64,000 nucleotides of DNA from Salinisphaera sp. (GTDB lineage Bacteria > Pseudomonadota > Gammaproteobacteria > Nevskiales > Salinisphaeraceae): positions 22,398-86,397 of the forward strand of contig JAQIBT010000127.1 of the NCBI GenBank assembly GCA_027858915.1. The letters are read 5' to 3'. The position numbers and the translations under genes are program-made. Positions within the stretch are counted from its first letter, which is position 1, and each line of letters opens with the position of its first letter. Below, piece after piece: positions 1 to 10,792 of this stretch. The notes under the pieces were generated by a model that saw nothing but the letters and a program-made list of their open reading frames with translations, had not been told where the DNA came from and did not search any database.

Positions 1-2
1 TG

Positions 3-1214
<1,212 letters not shown>

Positions 1215-1284
1215 GCGTCACGTCTGCATGAATTCCGCAGCAGCGGCCTCCGGGTCGCGGTTGCTACCCGCATAGGCAATAGTC

Positions 1285-1698
1285 ATGAAAATTCACGTCG
1301 ACGTCGTCAGTGCCGAAGGCGAAATCTATTCGGGTTCGGCTACCAGGGTATTCGTACCGGCATTGATGGGGGAAATGGGTATCCTGCCGCGTCACGCGCC
1401 GCTGCTGACCCGTCTCAAACCGGGCGACCTGCGAATCGAGAAGGAAGGCGAGGAGGACGAGCACGTCTTTGTCTCCGGCGGGCTGCTCGAAGTGCAGCCT
1501 CATCTGGTCACTGTGCTGGCGGACATTGCAGAGCGCGCCAAGGATATCGATGAGGCGGAGGCAGAAAAAGTCAAGCAGCGTGCTGAAGAAGCTGTCGCGG
1601 CGGCCGATAGCCATGTTGATATCGCGCGTGCACACGCTCAGTTGACTGAAGCCGCCGCCCGTCTGGAACTGGTCAAGCGTATTCGGGGCGGTCACTAG
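1285..1698 (+). CDS. atpC: F1Fo ATP synthase subunit epsilon
   Basis: Epsilon subunit of the F1 central stalk (137 aa), which couples rotation to catalysis and inhibits ATP hydrolysis. The N-terminal beta-sandwich is recognisable (KIHVDVVSAEGEIYSG ... GEMGILPRHAPLLTRLKPG), followed by the helical hairpin rich in Ala, Glu and Lys from about residue 85. Length matches the family (about 139 aa in E. coli). It is the last gene of the atp operon, 70 bp after atpD. Confidence 0.97.
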   Translation: MKIHVDVVSAEGEIYSGSATRVFVPALMGEMGILPRHAPLLTRLKPGDLRIEKEGEEDEHVFVSGGLLEVQPHLVTVLADIAERAKDIDEAEAEKVKQRAEEAVAAADSHVDIARAHAQLTEAAARLELVKRIRGGH

Positions 1699-1700
1699 AG

Positions 1701-1721
1701 CGCACCGTGCGTTAAGGTGCG
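1701..1721 (+). terminator. weak hairpin after atpC
   Basis: CGCACC and GGTGCG form a 6-bp stem around a 9-nt loop, starting two bases after the atpC stop. No clean T-run follows, so intrinsic termination is only a possibility. Position at the end of the atp operon is the main argument. Confidence 0.3.
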
Positions 1722-1783
1722 GTTCTGTGGTGGTTTGATGGGACTGTTGCAGCGCGACAAACGACTTCTGCACGAGTCTTGTC

Positions 1784-3010
1784 ATGATGCCGATAATGTG
1801 TCGAGTACCTGCTGTTATGGCGGCTCTGGTTGTCATGGCAGCCGTACTGGCGCCACCACCGGCCGGGGCAGCCGGCTCCGACTACATCACCCCGTTCTCC
1901 TCCAGCGATCTTCGCCGCCAGATCCAAGGTCGCCAGCGCGAGCTCGATTTGTCGGCTGCTGGCCGAAAACTCGGTGATGCCCGCGTATTTGCTGGCTTGG
2001 ACGCGCTCAGCACCGCCAGGCAGAAATATCTGACCAGTGGCCTCCAATGGGAGAGCGCGAAAGGCCCGACACCGGCGCTGCAACTCTCGGCGCTGCATAC
2101 CGAATCAACCGAGGCCAACTTCGGCAGCCAGACGTTGATACGGGCCGAGAGCCGCCTCAATCTCGGCCAGCGCTGGTATATGCCGGTCCTGACCACCGAG
2201 ATCGCGCAGGTCAGCCAGGGCGGTAGCGCGGCTCTGGGTGGGCGAGCGGCCCACATCGGCTTCAGTCACGCGGTAGGGCGCGGCCGACTCAATATCGGCT
2301 ACTTTGCAACGGATTCTGCCTTCCATGCGCTCGGCAGCGATCTGGCGGCAGGCGACAGGGGGTTTGAACTGTCTGGTCAGCAGGCACTCATTGGCCGCTG
2401 GCAGCTGAGCAATACGCTGCGCCTGCATCGGTCGGCAAACGCGACCGCGACCTGGGACGGCATCGTGCAGCGCTGGACGCTGGCGCAGCGGCCGGAGCTT
2501 ACTGATATTGGTCAGCCCTGGCGTCTGAGCGCCCAAATCGGCAGTGCGACTGTGGTAAACGGCGCAGGGCATACGCCGTTGTCGCTGGAGCTCGCTGTTG
2601 AAACCATGCGCTGGCGCGACTGGCGCGTGAACTCCACGGTTGGATGGTTCGGAGCCGGTATGGCGACGCCCAACGCGTTGCCTGTGAGCGGGGGCATGTG
2701 GCAGATGGCTGCCTCGCATGTTCTGGATATCGCCGGCCTGCAGGCGCGGATATCGCCTACCTTTGCCGTCGGCGGCAGCCCCTACAGAGGCGCGGGGTTG
2801 GGCAGTCGAACGGGGCTTGGTATTGCGCTCCCCGGCCTGGGGAGCGGGCTCAACTTCAATGTCGACTATCTGTCAGCGGGTTGGAGCTCCACCAGCCGGC
2901 ACGATGACGTTCGAGTAACGCTCAATTACTCGCACGCGGCGGGCGGGCTGATGCCTGACTTATCGTCACTGGGGGAGCATCTGAGAGCGCCTTGGTCGCA
3001 TCGATACTGA
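1784..3010 (+). CDS. hypothetical exported protein, possibly an outer-membrane beta-barrel
   Basis: I do not recognise the family. The 408-residue product begins with an apparent signal peptide (hydrophobic stretch VPAVMAALVVMAAVLAPPPAG followed by AAGSD). The mature part is rich in alternating short amphipathic segments with Gly, Trp and Tyr (for example RLNLGQRWYMPVLTTEIAQV and GLNFNVDYLSAGWSS) and has no cytoplasmic enzyme motif, which suggests a beta-rich envelope protein. Several in-frame ATG codons (1784, 1787, 1796, 1817) make the start uncertain; all leave the signal peptide largely intact. It lies between atpC and opgG, where many gammaproteobacteria go directly from atpC to glmU. 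A role in envelope or osmotic biology would be guesswork from context. Confidence 0.75.
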   Translation: MMPIMCRVPAVMAALVVMAAVLAPPPAGAAGSDYITPFSSSDLRRQIQGRQRELDLSAAGRKLGDARVFAGLDALSTARQKYLTSGLQWESAKGPTPALQLSALHTESTEANFGSQTLIRAESRLNLGQRWYMPVLTTEIAQVSQGGSAALGGRAAHIGFSHAVGRGRLNIGYFATDSAFHALGSDLAAGDRGFELSGQQALIGRWQLSNTLRLHRSANATATWDGIVQRWTLAQRPELTDIGQPWRLSAQIGSATVVNGAGHTPLSLELAVETMRWRDWRVNSTVGWFGAGMATPNALPVSGGMWQMAASHVLDIAGLQARISPTFAVGGSPYRGAGLGSRTGLGIALPGLGSGLNFNVDYLSAGWSSTSRHDDVRVTLNYSHAAGGLMPDLSSLGEHLRAPWSHRY

Positions 3011-3158
3011 TGCGGCCAACCAAGGCCTGTTGCCGAAGCGGCAGATGCTGCGGTTAAGCTAGGGTTAGGAGCGTCTGATAGCTTATAGGTCTTTGCGCGA
3101 GGTATTCGGCATACTGCATGCAGTGCTGAAGCCGACTCGGTGACGACTGGAGAAAAGA

Positions 3159-4898
3159 ATGAAGCGCCACTGGCCTACCGGCCTTCTCTTAAGTGCATTG
3201 TGTCTCGCGTCGATGACGGCGCTGCCGGCGGCGGCCGCTGGTGCCGGTTCAGACAACAAAGACGGTTCCAAGCCCGAGTCCGCAACCACTGGCAAGGCTG
3301 CCGCGACCCCGGCCAGCGCACAGCCAAAGAGCTCCTCTGAGACTGATAAAGAATCCAGCAGCTCTGCAAAGAGTGATAGTGGCGTCAAGAGCGGCGGCAC
3401 CAAGGATAACAACGACAAGGCAAAGTCTAACGCTTCTGTAGTGTTTAGCTACGACCAGCTGATTGCGCGTGCCAAGAAGCTTGCGAGTCAGGATTACAAA
3501 GCACCGGTGAAGGTGCCAAAGTTCCTCAGCGACATGAGTGCCGATCAACTGTCGCAGATCCAGTTCAAACGCGATGACGCGCTGTGGCACAAGGCACAAC
3601 TGCCGTTTGAGGTGATGTTCTATCACCCGGGGTCGTATTACACCCACGCCGTGAAAATCCACGTGGTAAGCGATGGCAAGGTGACGGATTACAGCTTCAA
3701 TAAAAACAATTTTAACTATCCGAATCAGGACTTGAAAAATAAAGTCCCCGACGATGTCGGTTATGCCGGGCTGCGCCTGCTGCACACTTTGAACAACCCC
3801 AGCAAGCTCGATGAGGTGATGTCGTTTCTGGGCGCTTCCTATTTTCGGGCGCTGGCGGGCGATGAGCATTACGGGCTGTCGGCCCGGGGGTTGTCGATCG
3901 ATACCGGGAATCTGGAAAAAGGCGAGGAGTTTCCAAACTTCACCGAGTTCTGGTTAGTCAGGCCGAACGCCAAGTCGAAAGACATGACGCTCTACGCCAT
4001 GCTTGATTCGCCTAGTGTGACAGGGGCCTACGAATTCATCGTGACGCCAGGCAAGGAAGCCACGCATACGCATGTGGAAGAAACGCTGTTCACCCGCAAG
4101 GCAATAGACAAACTGGGTGTAGCGCCACTGACGAGCATGTTCACCTGGGGTGAGAACAGCCTGACCCGGCTGGACAATTATCGGCCCGAAGCGCACGACT
4201 CGGACGGGATGCTGATCTCGTCGGCCAATGGCGAATGGCTGTGGCGTCCACTGGTGAATCCGACCAAGCTCCGGCTCAATCAGTTCAATGCCTCGAACAT
4301 ACGAGGTTTTGGTCTGATGCAGCGTGACCGCAAGTTCGACGATTATCAGGATCTGGACTATGAATACGAAAAGCGGCCGAATGCCTGGATAACGCCGGAG
4401 GGCAATTGGGGCGACGGACATCTCGAACTGGTCGAGATTCCCTCTGACAGTGAGGTCAACGACAATATGGCTTTGTACTGGGTGCCCAAGGCGCCGGTCA
4501 AGGCGGGCCAGCAGATGCATTTTGCTTATGACATCAAATGGTCGAGCAAGCTGCAGGTGCCCGAGTCAATGGGGCATACAGTGGCGACGCGTGTGGGCAT
4601 GGCCGCTGTCGCTCCCGGCCAGCAGAAAAATCAGGTCCGGGTAGCGATCGATTTTGTCGGCGGCGAGTTGTCCAAGCTGACGGATCCGAATTCGGTACAG
4701 CCGCGAGTTACGGCCGGGCGTGACGTCACGATCAGCGATATTCAGGCCGTGCGTAACCCACACACGAGCGGTTGGCGGTTGATGTTTCTGGTGCCCACCA
4801 GCGCGCTGGACAAGCCGCTGGACCTGAGAGCCTATCTGGCCGATGCGAACGGCGGCGGGCTGACCGAAACCTGGACCTATCAATTGAAAACACCGTGA
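3159..4898 (+). CDS. opgG: glucan biosynthesis protein G (periplasmic)
   Basis: Periplasmic protein (579 aa) needed to make osmoregulated periplasmic glucans, acting on the glucan backbone exported by OpgH. A signal peptide (MKRHWPTGLLLSALCLASM...LPAAAAG) is followed by an unusual Ser/Lys/Asp/Ala-rich low-complexity stretch at about residues 30-92. The family domain then starts at VVFSYDQLIARAKKLASQDY and contains LPFEVMFYHPGSYYTHAVKI and the FGLMQRDRKFDDYQDLDYEY block typical of MdoG. GGAGAA lies just upstream of the ATG. The stop codon overlaps the GTG start of opgH by four bases (GTGA), so the two are translationally coupled. The linker makes it longer than E. coli MdoG (511 aa). Confidence 0.95.
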   Translation: MKRHWPTGLLLSALCLASMTALPAAAAGAGSDNKDGSKPESATTGKAAATPASAQPKSSSETDKESSSSAKSDSGVKSGGTKDNNDKAKSNASVVFSYDQLIARAKKLASQDYKAPVKVPKFLSDMSADQLSQIQFKRDDALWHKAQLPFEVMFYHPGSYYTHAVKIHVVSDGKVTDYSFNKNNFNYPNQDLKNKVPDDVGYAGLRLLHTLNNPSKLDEVMSFLGASYFRALAGDEHYGLSARGLSIDTGNLEKGEEFPNFTEFWLVRPNAKSKDMTLYAMLDSPSVTGAYEFIVTPGKEATHTHVEETLFTRKAIDKLGVAPLTSMFTWGENSLTRLDNYRPEAHDSDGMLISSANGEWLWRPLVNPTKLRLNQFNASNIRGFGLMQRDRKFDDYQDLDYEYEKRPNAWITPEGNWGDGHLELVEIPSDSEVNDNMALYWVPKAPVKAGQQMHFAYDIKWSSKLQVPESMGHTVATRVGMAAVAPGQQKNQVRVAIDFVGGELSKLTDPNSVQPRVTAGRDVTISDIQAVRNPHTSGWRLMFLVPTSALDKPLDLRAYLADANGGGLTETWTYQLKTP

Positions 4899-7414
4899 TA
4901 CAAGCCGACCCACCGGCCGACGCCATGGCAACGGTCGAGGCCTACCTCGACCAGCTCAATCTTGACCACAGCCGGCGTATGGAACTACGCGACGCGGTCG
5001 CCAGCCAACAGCCGGCCGACCGCGAGCAGGCGATGGCCGCTCTCGACCGTGTGCTGGCACCGGCTGCCGACCATGATTCGACGGCCGTCGATGATCAGCT
5101 CAGCGCGCGGATCGAAAGGCGCTATCCGGCCATGTCGGCCCGCCGCCAGAGCCGGGGCAGCGGGCGGTATCGCGGTTCATCCATGCCGCCGATGTCGCGC
5201 TGGCCGATGTCGCCGGCATCGATTGATCGACGGCCGTGGCGATTTCTTGCGCGATTCATCCCGAGTATGAGACGCCGCCAGCGATTGCCGAAAGCAGTTC
5301 CCAGTCGGCTGCGCGGCGTTGTGCTCAAGCGTCAGTTCCTGCTGTTGCTGATGGTTGCTTTCCCGGCGGCCAGTGCGACCTTCTATATGTTGACGGTACT
5401 GCCGCACAAGGGCGGCACGCCTCTGGAAGTCGTCATTCTGACGCTGGCTTCGCTGTTGTTTGCCTGGATCCTGGTTGGGTTCTGGACCGCCGTCGCAGGC
5501 TTCTTCGTGCTATGGCAAGGCGATCGCTATCTTATCTCGGACCGACGCGTATCGTGGACTGATGAAACACTCCAGTCGCCGCCGAACTCCGGCATATCGA
5601 CTGACGGCCCGGCGCGTACGGCTATCGTGATGCCGATCTATGAAGAAGAAGTCACGCGGGCGTTTGCTGGCCTGCGTGCGATCTATGAATCGCTGGCGGA
5701 CACCGGTCGGCTCGATGAGTTCGATTTCTTTGTGCTCAGCGATTCGGTGAACCCGGATACCATTGCCGCCGAAGAGCAGGCCTGGGCCGAGATGTGCAAG
5801 GAGCTGGGCGCGTTCGATCGCTTCTTCTATCGTCGCCGACGCGCGCGCGTTGCCCGCAAGAGCGGCAACCTGGCTGACTTCTGTCGACGTTGGGGCGGCG
5901 CCTATCGGTATATGATCGTGCTTGACGCCGACTCGATCATGATCGGTTCGACGCTTACCGCCATGGTTGACCGTATGCAGGCGAACCCTGCGGTGGGCAT
6001 CATCCAGACGCCGCCAACCGCAGTCAATCGATCGAGTTTCCTGTCGCGGGTGCAGCAGTTTGCCACCCGTGTCTATGGGCGGATGTTTGCCGCCGGTCTG
6101 CATTACTGGCATCTGGACAATGCGCATTACTGGGGGCATAACGCGATCCTCCGAATCGAGCCGTTCATGGCGCACTGTGCATTGCCGCGACTGCCGGGGC
6201 GCGGCGCCCTGTCGGGAGAGATTCTGTCGCATGATTTCGTCGAGGCAGCGCTCATGCGCCGCGCCGGCTGGGGCGTCTATATTGCCTACGATCTACCCGG
6301 CAGTTATGAAGAGGTCCCGCCCACACTGATTGATGAGCTGGGCCGCGACCGGCGCTGGTGTCAGGGCAATATCCAGCACATCCGGCTGTTGTTCTCGGAC
6401 AATCTGGCCCCTGCCCACCGCGCCTTGTTTGCCAACGGCGTGATGGCCTATACCTCGGCGGCGGTCTGGTTTGTCTTCCTCGTGTTGTCGAGTACCGAAG
6501 CGGTGATGGAGGCAGTGACCACGCCGGATTATTTCCCCTCGCCTGGCGCTCTGTTCCCATCCTGGCCGGTGTGGCAGCCCATCTGGGCCTTGAGTCTGTT
6601 CATTGCCACGCTGGTCGTGCTATTCCTGCCGAAGGTTCTGGGCATGCTGATGATCATTGGGCGCGGGCGTCAGGCCGACTTCGGCGGGGTGGGCAATTTG
6701 ATTGCGTCCACGCTGATCGAAATCATTCTCACTTCGCTGCTGGCTCCGCTGCGTATGCTGGCGCATACCGTATTTGTGTTCACGACGCTGATCGGCAAAC
6801 AGGTGAAATGGAACAGTCAGCAGCGTGGCGACGCCCAGGTGCCGTGGCTTGCGGCCCTGCGTTTTCATCTGCCGGGGATGATACTGGCCGTGATATGGGG
6901 TGCGATCCTGTATTACTACACGCCCGGATTTGCGCCCTGGTTGGCGCCTATCCTGGTGCCGTTGTTTTTTGCTCCGATCATCACGGTGGTGACTTCGCGG
7001 GTCGATATCGGCATATGGATGCGCCGCAATGGGTTGCAGGTGATTCCCGAAGAGCAGCATCTGCCCCGTGAGCTGGCGCGGATCATCGAACTCGAGGCAA
7101 ATGCGCCGGCCGAGGCCGACTTCGAACGCGTCGTGGTCGATCCGGTGCTCAATGCCTTGCATATCGGCCTGCAAGGACGCGCGCGGCGCTTTGCGCCAGA
7201 GATTGCCGGCTACCGCCAGGAACTGGCCGAGCGCGCGCTCGGCCAGGGTAGCGACAGCCTGTCGATTCCCGAGCAACGCCAACTGATGGCAGATCCGCAC
7301 TGGATGGGTTGGCTACATAGTCGGGTATGGGCGGCCGATAACGATTCACCCTGGTCGTCGGCCTGCCAGTCGCAGTCGGTGACGGTTACGCAAGCCGCGG
7401 CTGCAGCGGTATAG
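4895..7414 (+). CDS. opgH: glucans biosynthesis glucosyltransferase H
   Basis: Inner-membrane GT2-family glucosyltransferase (839 aa) that polymerises and exports the beta-1,2 glucan backbone from UDP-glucose. The GTG at 4895 overlaps the opgG stop and gives a protein close to the E. coli MdoH length (847 aa); a longer in-frame reading into opgG is unlikely. The cytoplasmic catalytic domain contains AIVMPIYEEEVTR, VLDADSIM (nucleotide-sugar aspartates) and RDRRWCQGNIQH, the QxxRW-like acceptor motif. Membrane segments flank it: two near residues 145-210 and a cluster after about 505 (GVMAYTSAAVWFVFLVLSS, IWALSLFIATLVVLFLP and others). It forms an operon with opgG. Confidence 0.95.
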   Translation: MIQADPPADAMATVEAYLDQLNLDHSRRMELRDAVASQQPADREQAMAALDRVLAPAADHDSTAVDDQLSARIERRYPAMSARRQSRGSGRYRGSSMPPMSRWPMSPASIDRRPWRFLARFIPSMRRRQRLPKAVPSRLRGVVLKRQFLLLLMVAFPAASATFYMLTVLPHKGGTPLEVVILTLASLLFAWILVGFWTAVAGFFVLWQGDRYLISDRRVSWTDETLQSPPNSGISTDGPARTAIVMPIYEEEVTRAFAGLRAIYESLADTGRLDEFDFFVLSDSVNPDTIAAEEQAWAEMCKELGAFDRFFYRRRRARVARKSGNLADFCRRWGGAYRYMIVLDADSIMIGSTLTAMVDRMQANPAVGIIQTPPTAVNRSSFLSRVQQFATRVYGRMFAAGLHYWHLDNAHYWGHNAILRIEPFMAHCALPRLPGRGALSGEILSHDFVEAALMRRAGWGVYIAYDLPGSYEEVPPTLIDELGRDRRWCQGNIQHIRLLFSDNLAPAHRALFANGVMAYTSAAVWFVFLVLSSTEAVMEAVTTPDYFPSPGALFPSWPVWQPIWALSLFIATLVVLFLPKVLGMLMIIGRGRQADFGGVGNLIASTLIEIILTSLLAPLRMLAHTVFVFTTLIGKQVKWNSQQRGDAQVPWLAALRFHLPGMILAVIWGAILYYYTPGFAPWLAPILVPLFFAPIITVVTSRVDIGIWMRRNGLQVIPEEQHLPRELARIIELEANAPAEADFERVVVDPVLNALHIGLQGRARRFAPEIAGYRQELAERALGQGSDSLSIPEQRQLMADPHWMGWLHSRVWAADNDSPWSSACQSQSVTVTQAAAAAV

Positions 7415-7444
7415 TCCCGCCCAGAGTTCAATCCGGTTCCGATT

Positions 7445-8821
7445 ATGGGTCTGCACGTCGTCATACTGGCCGCTGGCCAGGGAAAACGAATGAATTCGGC
7501 ATTGCCGAAGGTACTCCAGCCGTTGGCCGACCGGCCGCTGCTCAAGCATGTGGTCGAGTCGGCACAGGCGCTCGCCCCCGAGCGTATTCACGTGGTTTAC
7601 GGCCACGGCGGCGAGCAGGTGCAGTCAGCGCTGGGTTATCTGGACGTCCGCTGGGTATATCAGGCCGAGCAACTGGGTACTGGCCATGCGGTGGCCCAGG
7701 CGATCGGTGACGTGCCCGACGACGCCCAGGTGCTGGTGTTGTATGGCGATGTGCCATTGATGCGGGCCGCGACGTTGACGCATCTGGTCGGCACTGCCGG
7801 GGATAATGCGCTGGCGCTGTTGACCGTGGTGCTGGCCGATCCGTCTGGCTATGGGCGCATCGTGCGCAATGACGACAATCGGGTTGTTGGCATCGTTGAG
7901 GAAAAAGACGCCAGTGCCGATGAGCGCCATATCCGTGAAACCAATACCGGGCTGATGTGTGCCCAGGCCAGCCATCTGCGAGGCTGGCTGTCGCGCCTGA
8001 CCAACGCCAACGCTCAGGGCGAGTACTACCTGACCGATTGTATTGCACTGGCCGCCGCGGATGGGGTTTCGGTGGTGGCCGGGCAGGCCGGTACCGTCGA
8101 CGAGACCCAGGGCATCAACAACAAGCTCGATCTGTCGCGTGCCGAACGTATTCTGCAGCGTCGACAGGCCGAAGTGCTGATGGCACAGGGGCTGATGCTG
8201 CGTGATCCCGATCGTTTCGATCTGCGCGGCACCCTGCGCGTCGGACGCGACACGGTGATCGATATCAACGCCGTGATCGAAGGCGACGTGGTGCTGGGCG
8301 ACAACGTGAGCATCGGCCCCCACTGCGTGCTGCGCCACTGCACTATCGACGATAACACTCAGGTGCTCTCGCATAGCGTCATTGAGCACGCGGTGGTCGG
8401 TGCCCATTGTCAGATCGGTCCGTTTGCCCGTCTGCGTCCGGAGACCCGCGTCGGTGATCGGGCCAAGATCGGTAATTTCGTCGAAACCAAGAAGATCTCG
8501 CTGGGCCGCGGCAGCAAGATCAATCATCTGAGCTACGTCGGCGACGCCAGCGTCGGCGATAACGTGAATATCGGCGCCGGCGTCATTACCTGCAACTACG
8601 ATGGCGCCAACAAGCATGTGACCACGATCGGCGACGACGCTTTCATCGGCTCGGACACCCAGCTGGTGGCCCCGGTATCGGTGGGCAACGGGGCGACGAT
8701 CGGTGCCGGTTCAACCATCACCAAAACCGCGCCGGCCCAAGCACTTACGCTGTCGCGTAGCAAGCAGTTCACGGTCGACGGCTGGACCCGGCCGAAGAAA
8801 GACAATCCGGGTCATTCATAG
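7445..8821 (+). CDS. glmU: bifunctional UDP-GlcNAc pyrophosphorylase / GlcN-1-P acetyltransferase
   Basis: Makes UDP-N-acetylglucosamine for peptidoglycan and LPS in two steps. The 458 residues match the family (456 in E. coli). The N-terminal pyrophosphorylase domain carries LAAGQGKRMNSALPKVLQP, EQLGTGHAVAQA and YGDVPL. The C-terminal left-handed beta-helix acetyltransferase shows hexapeptide repeats from about residue 255, with KIGNFVETKK, the HLSYVGDASVG catalytic region and NIGAGVITCNYDGANKH. glmS follows after 45 bp, placing the two consecutive enzymes of the pathway side by side. Confidence 0.97.
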   Translation: MGLHVVILAAGQGKRMNSALPKVLQPLADRPLLKHVVESAQALAPERIHVVYGHGGEQVQSALGYLDVRWVYQAEQLGTGHAVAQAIGDVPDDAQVLVLYGDVPLMRAATLTHLVGTAGDNALALLTVVLADPSGYGRIVRNDDNRVVGIVEEKDASADERHIRETNTGLMCAQASHLRGWLSRLTNANAQGEYYLTDCIALAAADGVSVVAGQAGTVDETQGINNKLDLSRAERILQRRQAEVLMAQGLMLRDPDRFDLRGTLRVGRDTVIDINAVIEGDVVLGDNVSIGPHCVLRHCTIDDNTQVLSHSVIEHAVVGAHCQIGPFARLRPETRVGDRAKIGNFVETKKISLGRGSKINHLSYVGDASVGDNVNIGAGVITCNYDGANKHVTTIGDDAFIGSDTQLVAPVSVGNGATIGAGSTITKTAPAQALTLSRSKQFTVDGWTRPKKDNPGHS

Positions 8822-8866
8822 ATACTTCGTCGGCCATGCGTCGGCACAATCGGGACATACGACAAG

Positions 8867-10702
8867 ATGTGTGGAATTGTTGGAGCCAGTGCGCAGCGCA
8901 ACGTCGAGCCGATCCTCATGGAGGGCCTGCGTCGGCTTGAGTATCGAGGCTATGATTCGGCGGGGGTTGCCCTGCTGAACAACGGTCGGCTGGAACGCAC
9001 GCGTGCGGTGGGCAAGGTGCAGGCCCTGGCCGATCGGCTGGAAAGCGAACAGAACGGTGCGGTCGACGGCCGTCTGGGTATCGCCCATACGCGCTGGGCG
9101 ACCCACGGCGGGGTGACTGAGGGCAACGCCCATCCCCATCTGTCGTCTGAACGTGTGGCGGTGGTGCATAACGGCATCATCGAGAATCACGAACCGCTGC
9201 GTCGGCGCCTGCAGGACGCGGGCTATAGCTTTGTATCGGAAACCGATACCGAGGTGGTCGCGCATCTGATCGATAGCTATCTGGACGACGCCGACGACCT
9301 GGCCGGTGCCGTGCGCCTGGCGGCGGCTGAACTGCACGGCGCCTACGCGCTGGCCGTGATCTGTCGTGACAATCCGGAAATGCTGGTTGCAACCCGCAGC
9401 GGCTCGCCGCTGGTGTTGGGCGTGGGCATCGGCGAGCATTTCGTGGCCTCCGACGTTGCCGCGCTGCTGCCGGTCACGCGTCGCTTCGTTTATCTCGAAG
9501 AGGGCGATATGGTCGTGCTTGATCCGCACGGTTTTGTCGTCACCGATCTCGCCGGTGTGCCGGTCGAGCGCGAAGTCAAGGAATCCGGGCTGAGCATCGA
9601 TGCGACCGAAAAAGGCATCTATCGGCATTTCATGCTCAAGGAAATCTACGAGCAGCCGCAGGCGCTGGTCGATACCTGGCAGGGACGTCTTTCAGACGAT
9701 GGCGTGCTGGCCTCCAGCATCGGCCCTGGTGCAGAAGCGCTGCTGGCAAAGGTCGAAGCCATTCATATCGTGGCCTGTGGCACCAGCCATCACGCGGGTC
9801 TGGTGGCCCGTTACTGGATCGAGGCACAGGCGCGTATTCCCTGCAACGTCGAGCTGGCCAGCGAGTATCGATATCGCGATCCCGTGGTGCCGAAGAACTG
9901 TCTGTTCATCACCCTCAGCCAGTCAGGAGAAACGGCCGATACCCTGGCCGCGCTGCGCTATGCCAAGAGCCTAGGTGACCACGGTTATCTCGGCACGCTT
10001 GCCATCTGTAACAAGCCGGAAAGCTCGCTTACCCGTGAATCCGATCTGGTGATGATGACCCGTGCAGGCCCCGAGATCGGCGTTGCCTCGACTAAGGCGT
10101 TTACCACTCAGCTCATGTGCCTGCTGCTGTTGTCGGGCATGCTGGCGCGCGACGAGTCGCGCAGCGCGCGGCTGGCCGCCGATATCCGGGGGGTCGAAGC
10201 CGCAGTGGTCAGCGTGCTGTCGCTGGACGAGGCCATCCGGCATCTGGCCGAGCAATTTGTCGATAAGCACCACGCTCTGTTCCTGGGGCGTGGGCCGATG
10301 TACCCCATTGCCATGGAAGGCGCGCTCAAGCTCAAGGAGATTTCCTATCTCCACGCCGAGGCCTATGCGGCAGGCGAGCTCAAGCACGGCCCGCTGGCGC
10401 TGGTCGACGAAAGCATGCCGGTGATTGCCGTTGCACCTACCGACGAGTGGTTGGAGAAGGTCAAATCCAACCTGCAGGAAGTACGCGCGCGCGGCGGCGA
10501 ACTGTATGTGTTCGCCGACGAGAACTCCGGGCTGGACAGCGGGCCGGGCATCACCGTGCTCGACATGCCGCACGTACCGGACGCGCTGGCACCGATCGCC
10601 TACACCATTCCGCTGCAGCTGCTGGCCTATCATGTCGCGGTCGCCAAGGGCACCGATGTGGATCAGCCCCGTAACCTAGCGAAATCGGTCACGGTGGAGT
10701 AG
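8867..10702 (+). CDS. glmS: glutamine-fructose-6-phosphate aminotransferase (isomerizing)
   Basis: First committed enzyme of hexosamine synthesis: fructose-6-phosphate plus glutamine gives glucosamine-6-phosphate. The 611-residue protein has Cys1 after the initiator Met ([12 protein letters not shown]), the [12 protein letters not shown] loop, the TRWATHG and HNGIIENH glutaminase segments, two SIS isomerase domains ([32 protein letters not shown]) and the invariant C-terminus [15 protein letters not shown]. The last codons form the DNA target read by TnsD-type proteins, and a Tn7-like transposon is indeed inserted just downstream. The stop codon is in the normal place, so glmS is not damaged. 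Confidence 0.98.
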   Translation: MCGIVGASAQRNVEPILMEGLRRLEYRGYDSAGVALLNNGRLERTRAVGKVQALADRLESEQNGAVDGRLGIAHTRWATHGGVTEGNAHPHLSSERVAVVHNGIIENHEPLRRRLQDAGYSFVSETDTEVVAHLIDSYLDDADDLAGAVRLAAAELHGAYALAVICRDNPEMLVATRSGSPLVLGVGIGEHFVASDVAALLPVTRRFVYLEEGDMVVLDPHGFVVTDLAGVPVEREVKESGLSIDATEKGIYRHFMLKEIYEQPQALVDTWQGRLSDDGVLASSIGPGAEALLAKVEAIHIVACGTSHHAGLVARYWIEAQARIPCNVELASEYRYRDPVVPKNCLFITLSQSGETADTLAALRYAKSLGDHGYLGTLAICNKPESSLTRESDLVMMTRAGPEIGVASTKAFTTQLMCLLLLSGMLARDESRSARLAADIRGVEAAVVSVLSLDEAIRHLAEQFVDKHHALFLGRGPMYPIAMEGALKLKEISYLHAEAYAAGELKHGPLALVDESMPVIAVAPTDEWLEKVKSNLQEVRARGGELYVFADENSGLDSGPGITVLDMPHVPDALAPIAYTIPLQLLAYHVAVAKGTDVDQPRNLAKSVTVE

Positions 10703-10725
10703 GCCTGTTGCCGTTTCATACGGCC
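10665..10725 (+). other. attTn7 target region (glmS 3' end and insertion point)
   Basis: The last codons of glmS form the conserved TnsD-recognised site in known Tn7 systems. Here the 5-bp target duplication CGGCC (10721-10725) starts 18 bases after the stop codon, and the transposon begins at 10726. This matches the classical insertion point about 23-25 bp past glmS. The second copy of CGGCC is at 44101-44105. Confidence 0.9.
10702..10725 (+). repeat. left end of a MITE-like repeat, cut off by the transposon
   Basis: The first 21 bases (10702-10722) recur as a perfect inverted copy at 44352-44372. Removing the transposon and one CGGCC copy rejoins this piece to 44106-44372 and gives a 291-bp element with long imperfect terminal inverted repeats (described at the right-hand entry). 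The repeat begins at the last base of the glmS stop codon. Confidence 0.8.
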
Positions 10726-10792
10726 TGTAGCCGGGTAATAGTTATGTGAACTGTGAATTAGTTACGTGAACTCGGTAATAGTTGTGTGAACT
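10726..10792 (+). repeat. left transposon end with three tandem TnsB-type sites
   Basis: After the terminal TGTAGCCGG come three 18-bp repeats with consensus GTAATAGTTATGTGAACT at 10735-10752, 10755-10772 and 10775-10792, spaced exactly 20 bp apart. The same motif occurs inverted at the right end. Such arrays are where TnsB binds in Tn7-family elements; binding here is inferred. Confidence 0.9.

Noticed and set aside
3030..3042. GGCCTGTTGCCG downstream of the 1784-3010 gene as another MITE copy
   Set aside because: Only the first 12 bases match the MITE end; the following bases and any partner repeat do not.
7625..8617. 330-codon open frame on the minus strand
   Set aside because: It is antisense to the conserved glmU gene.
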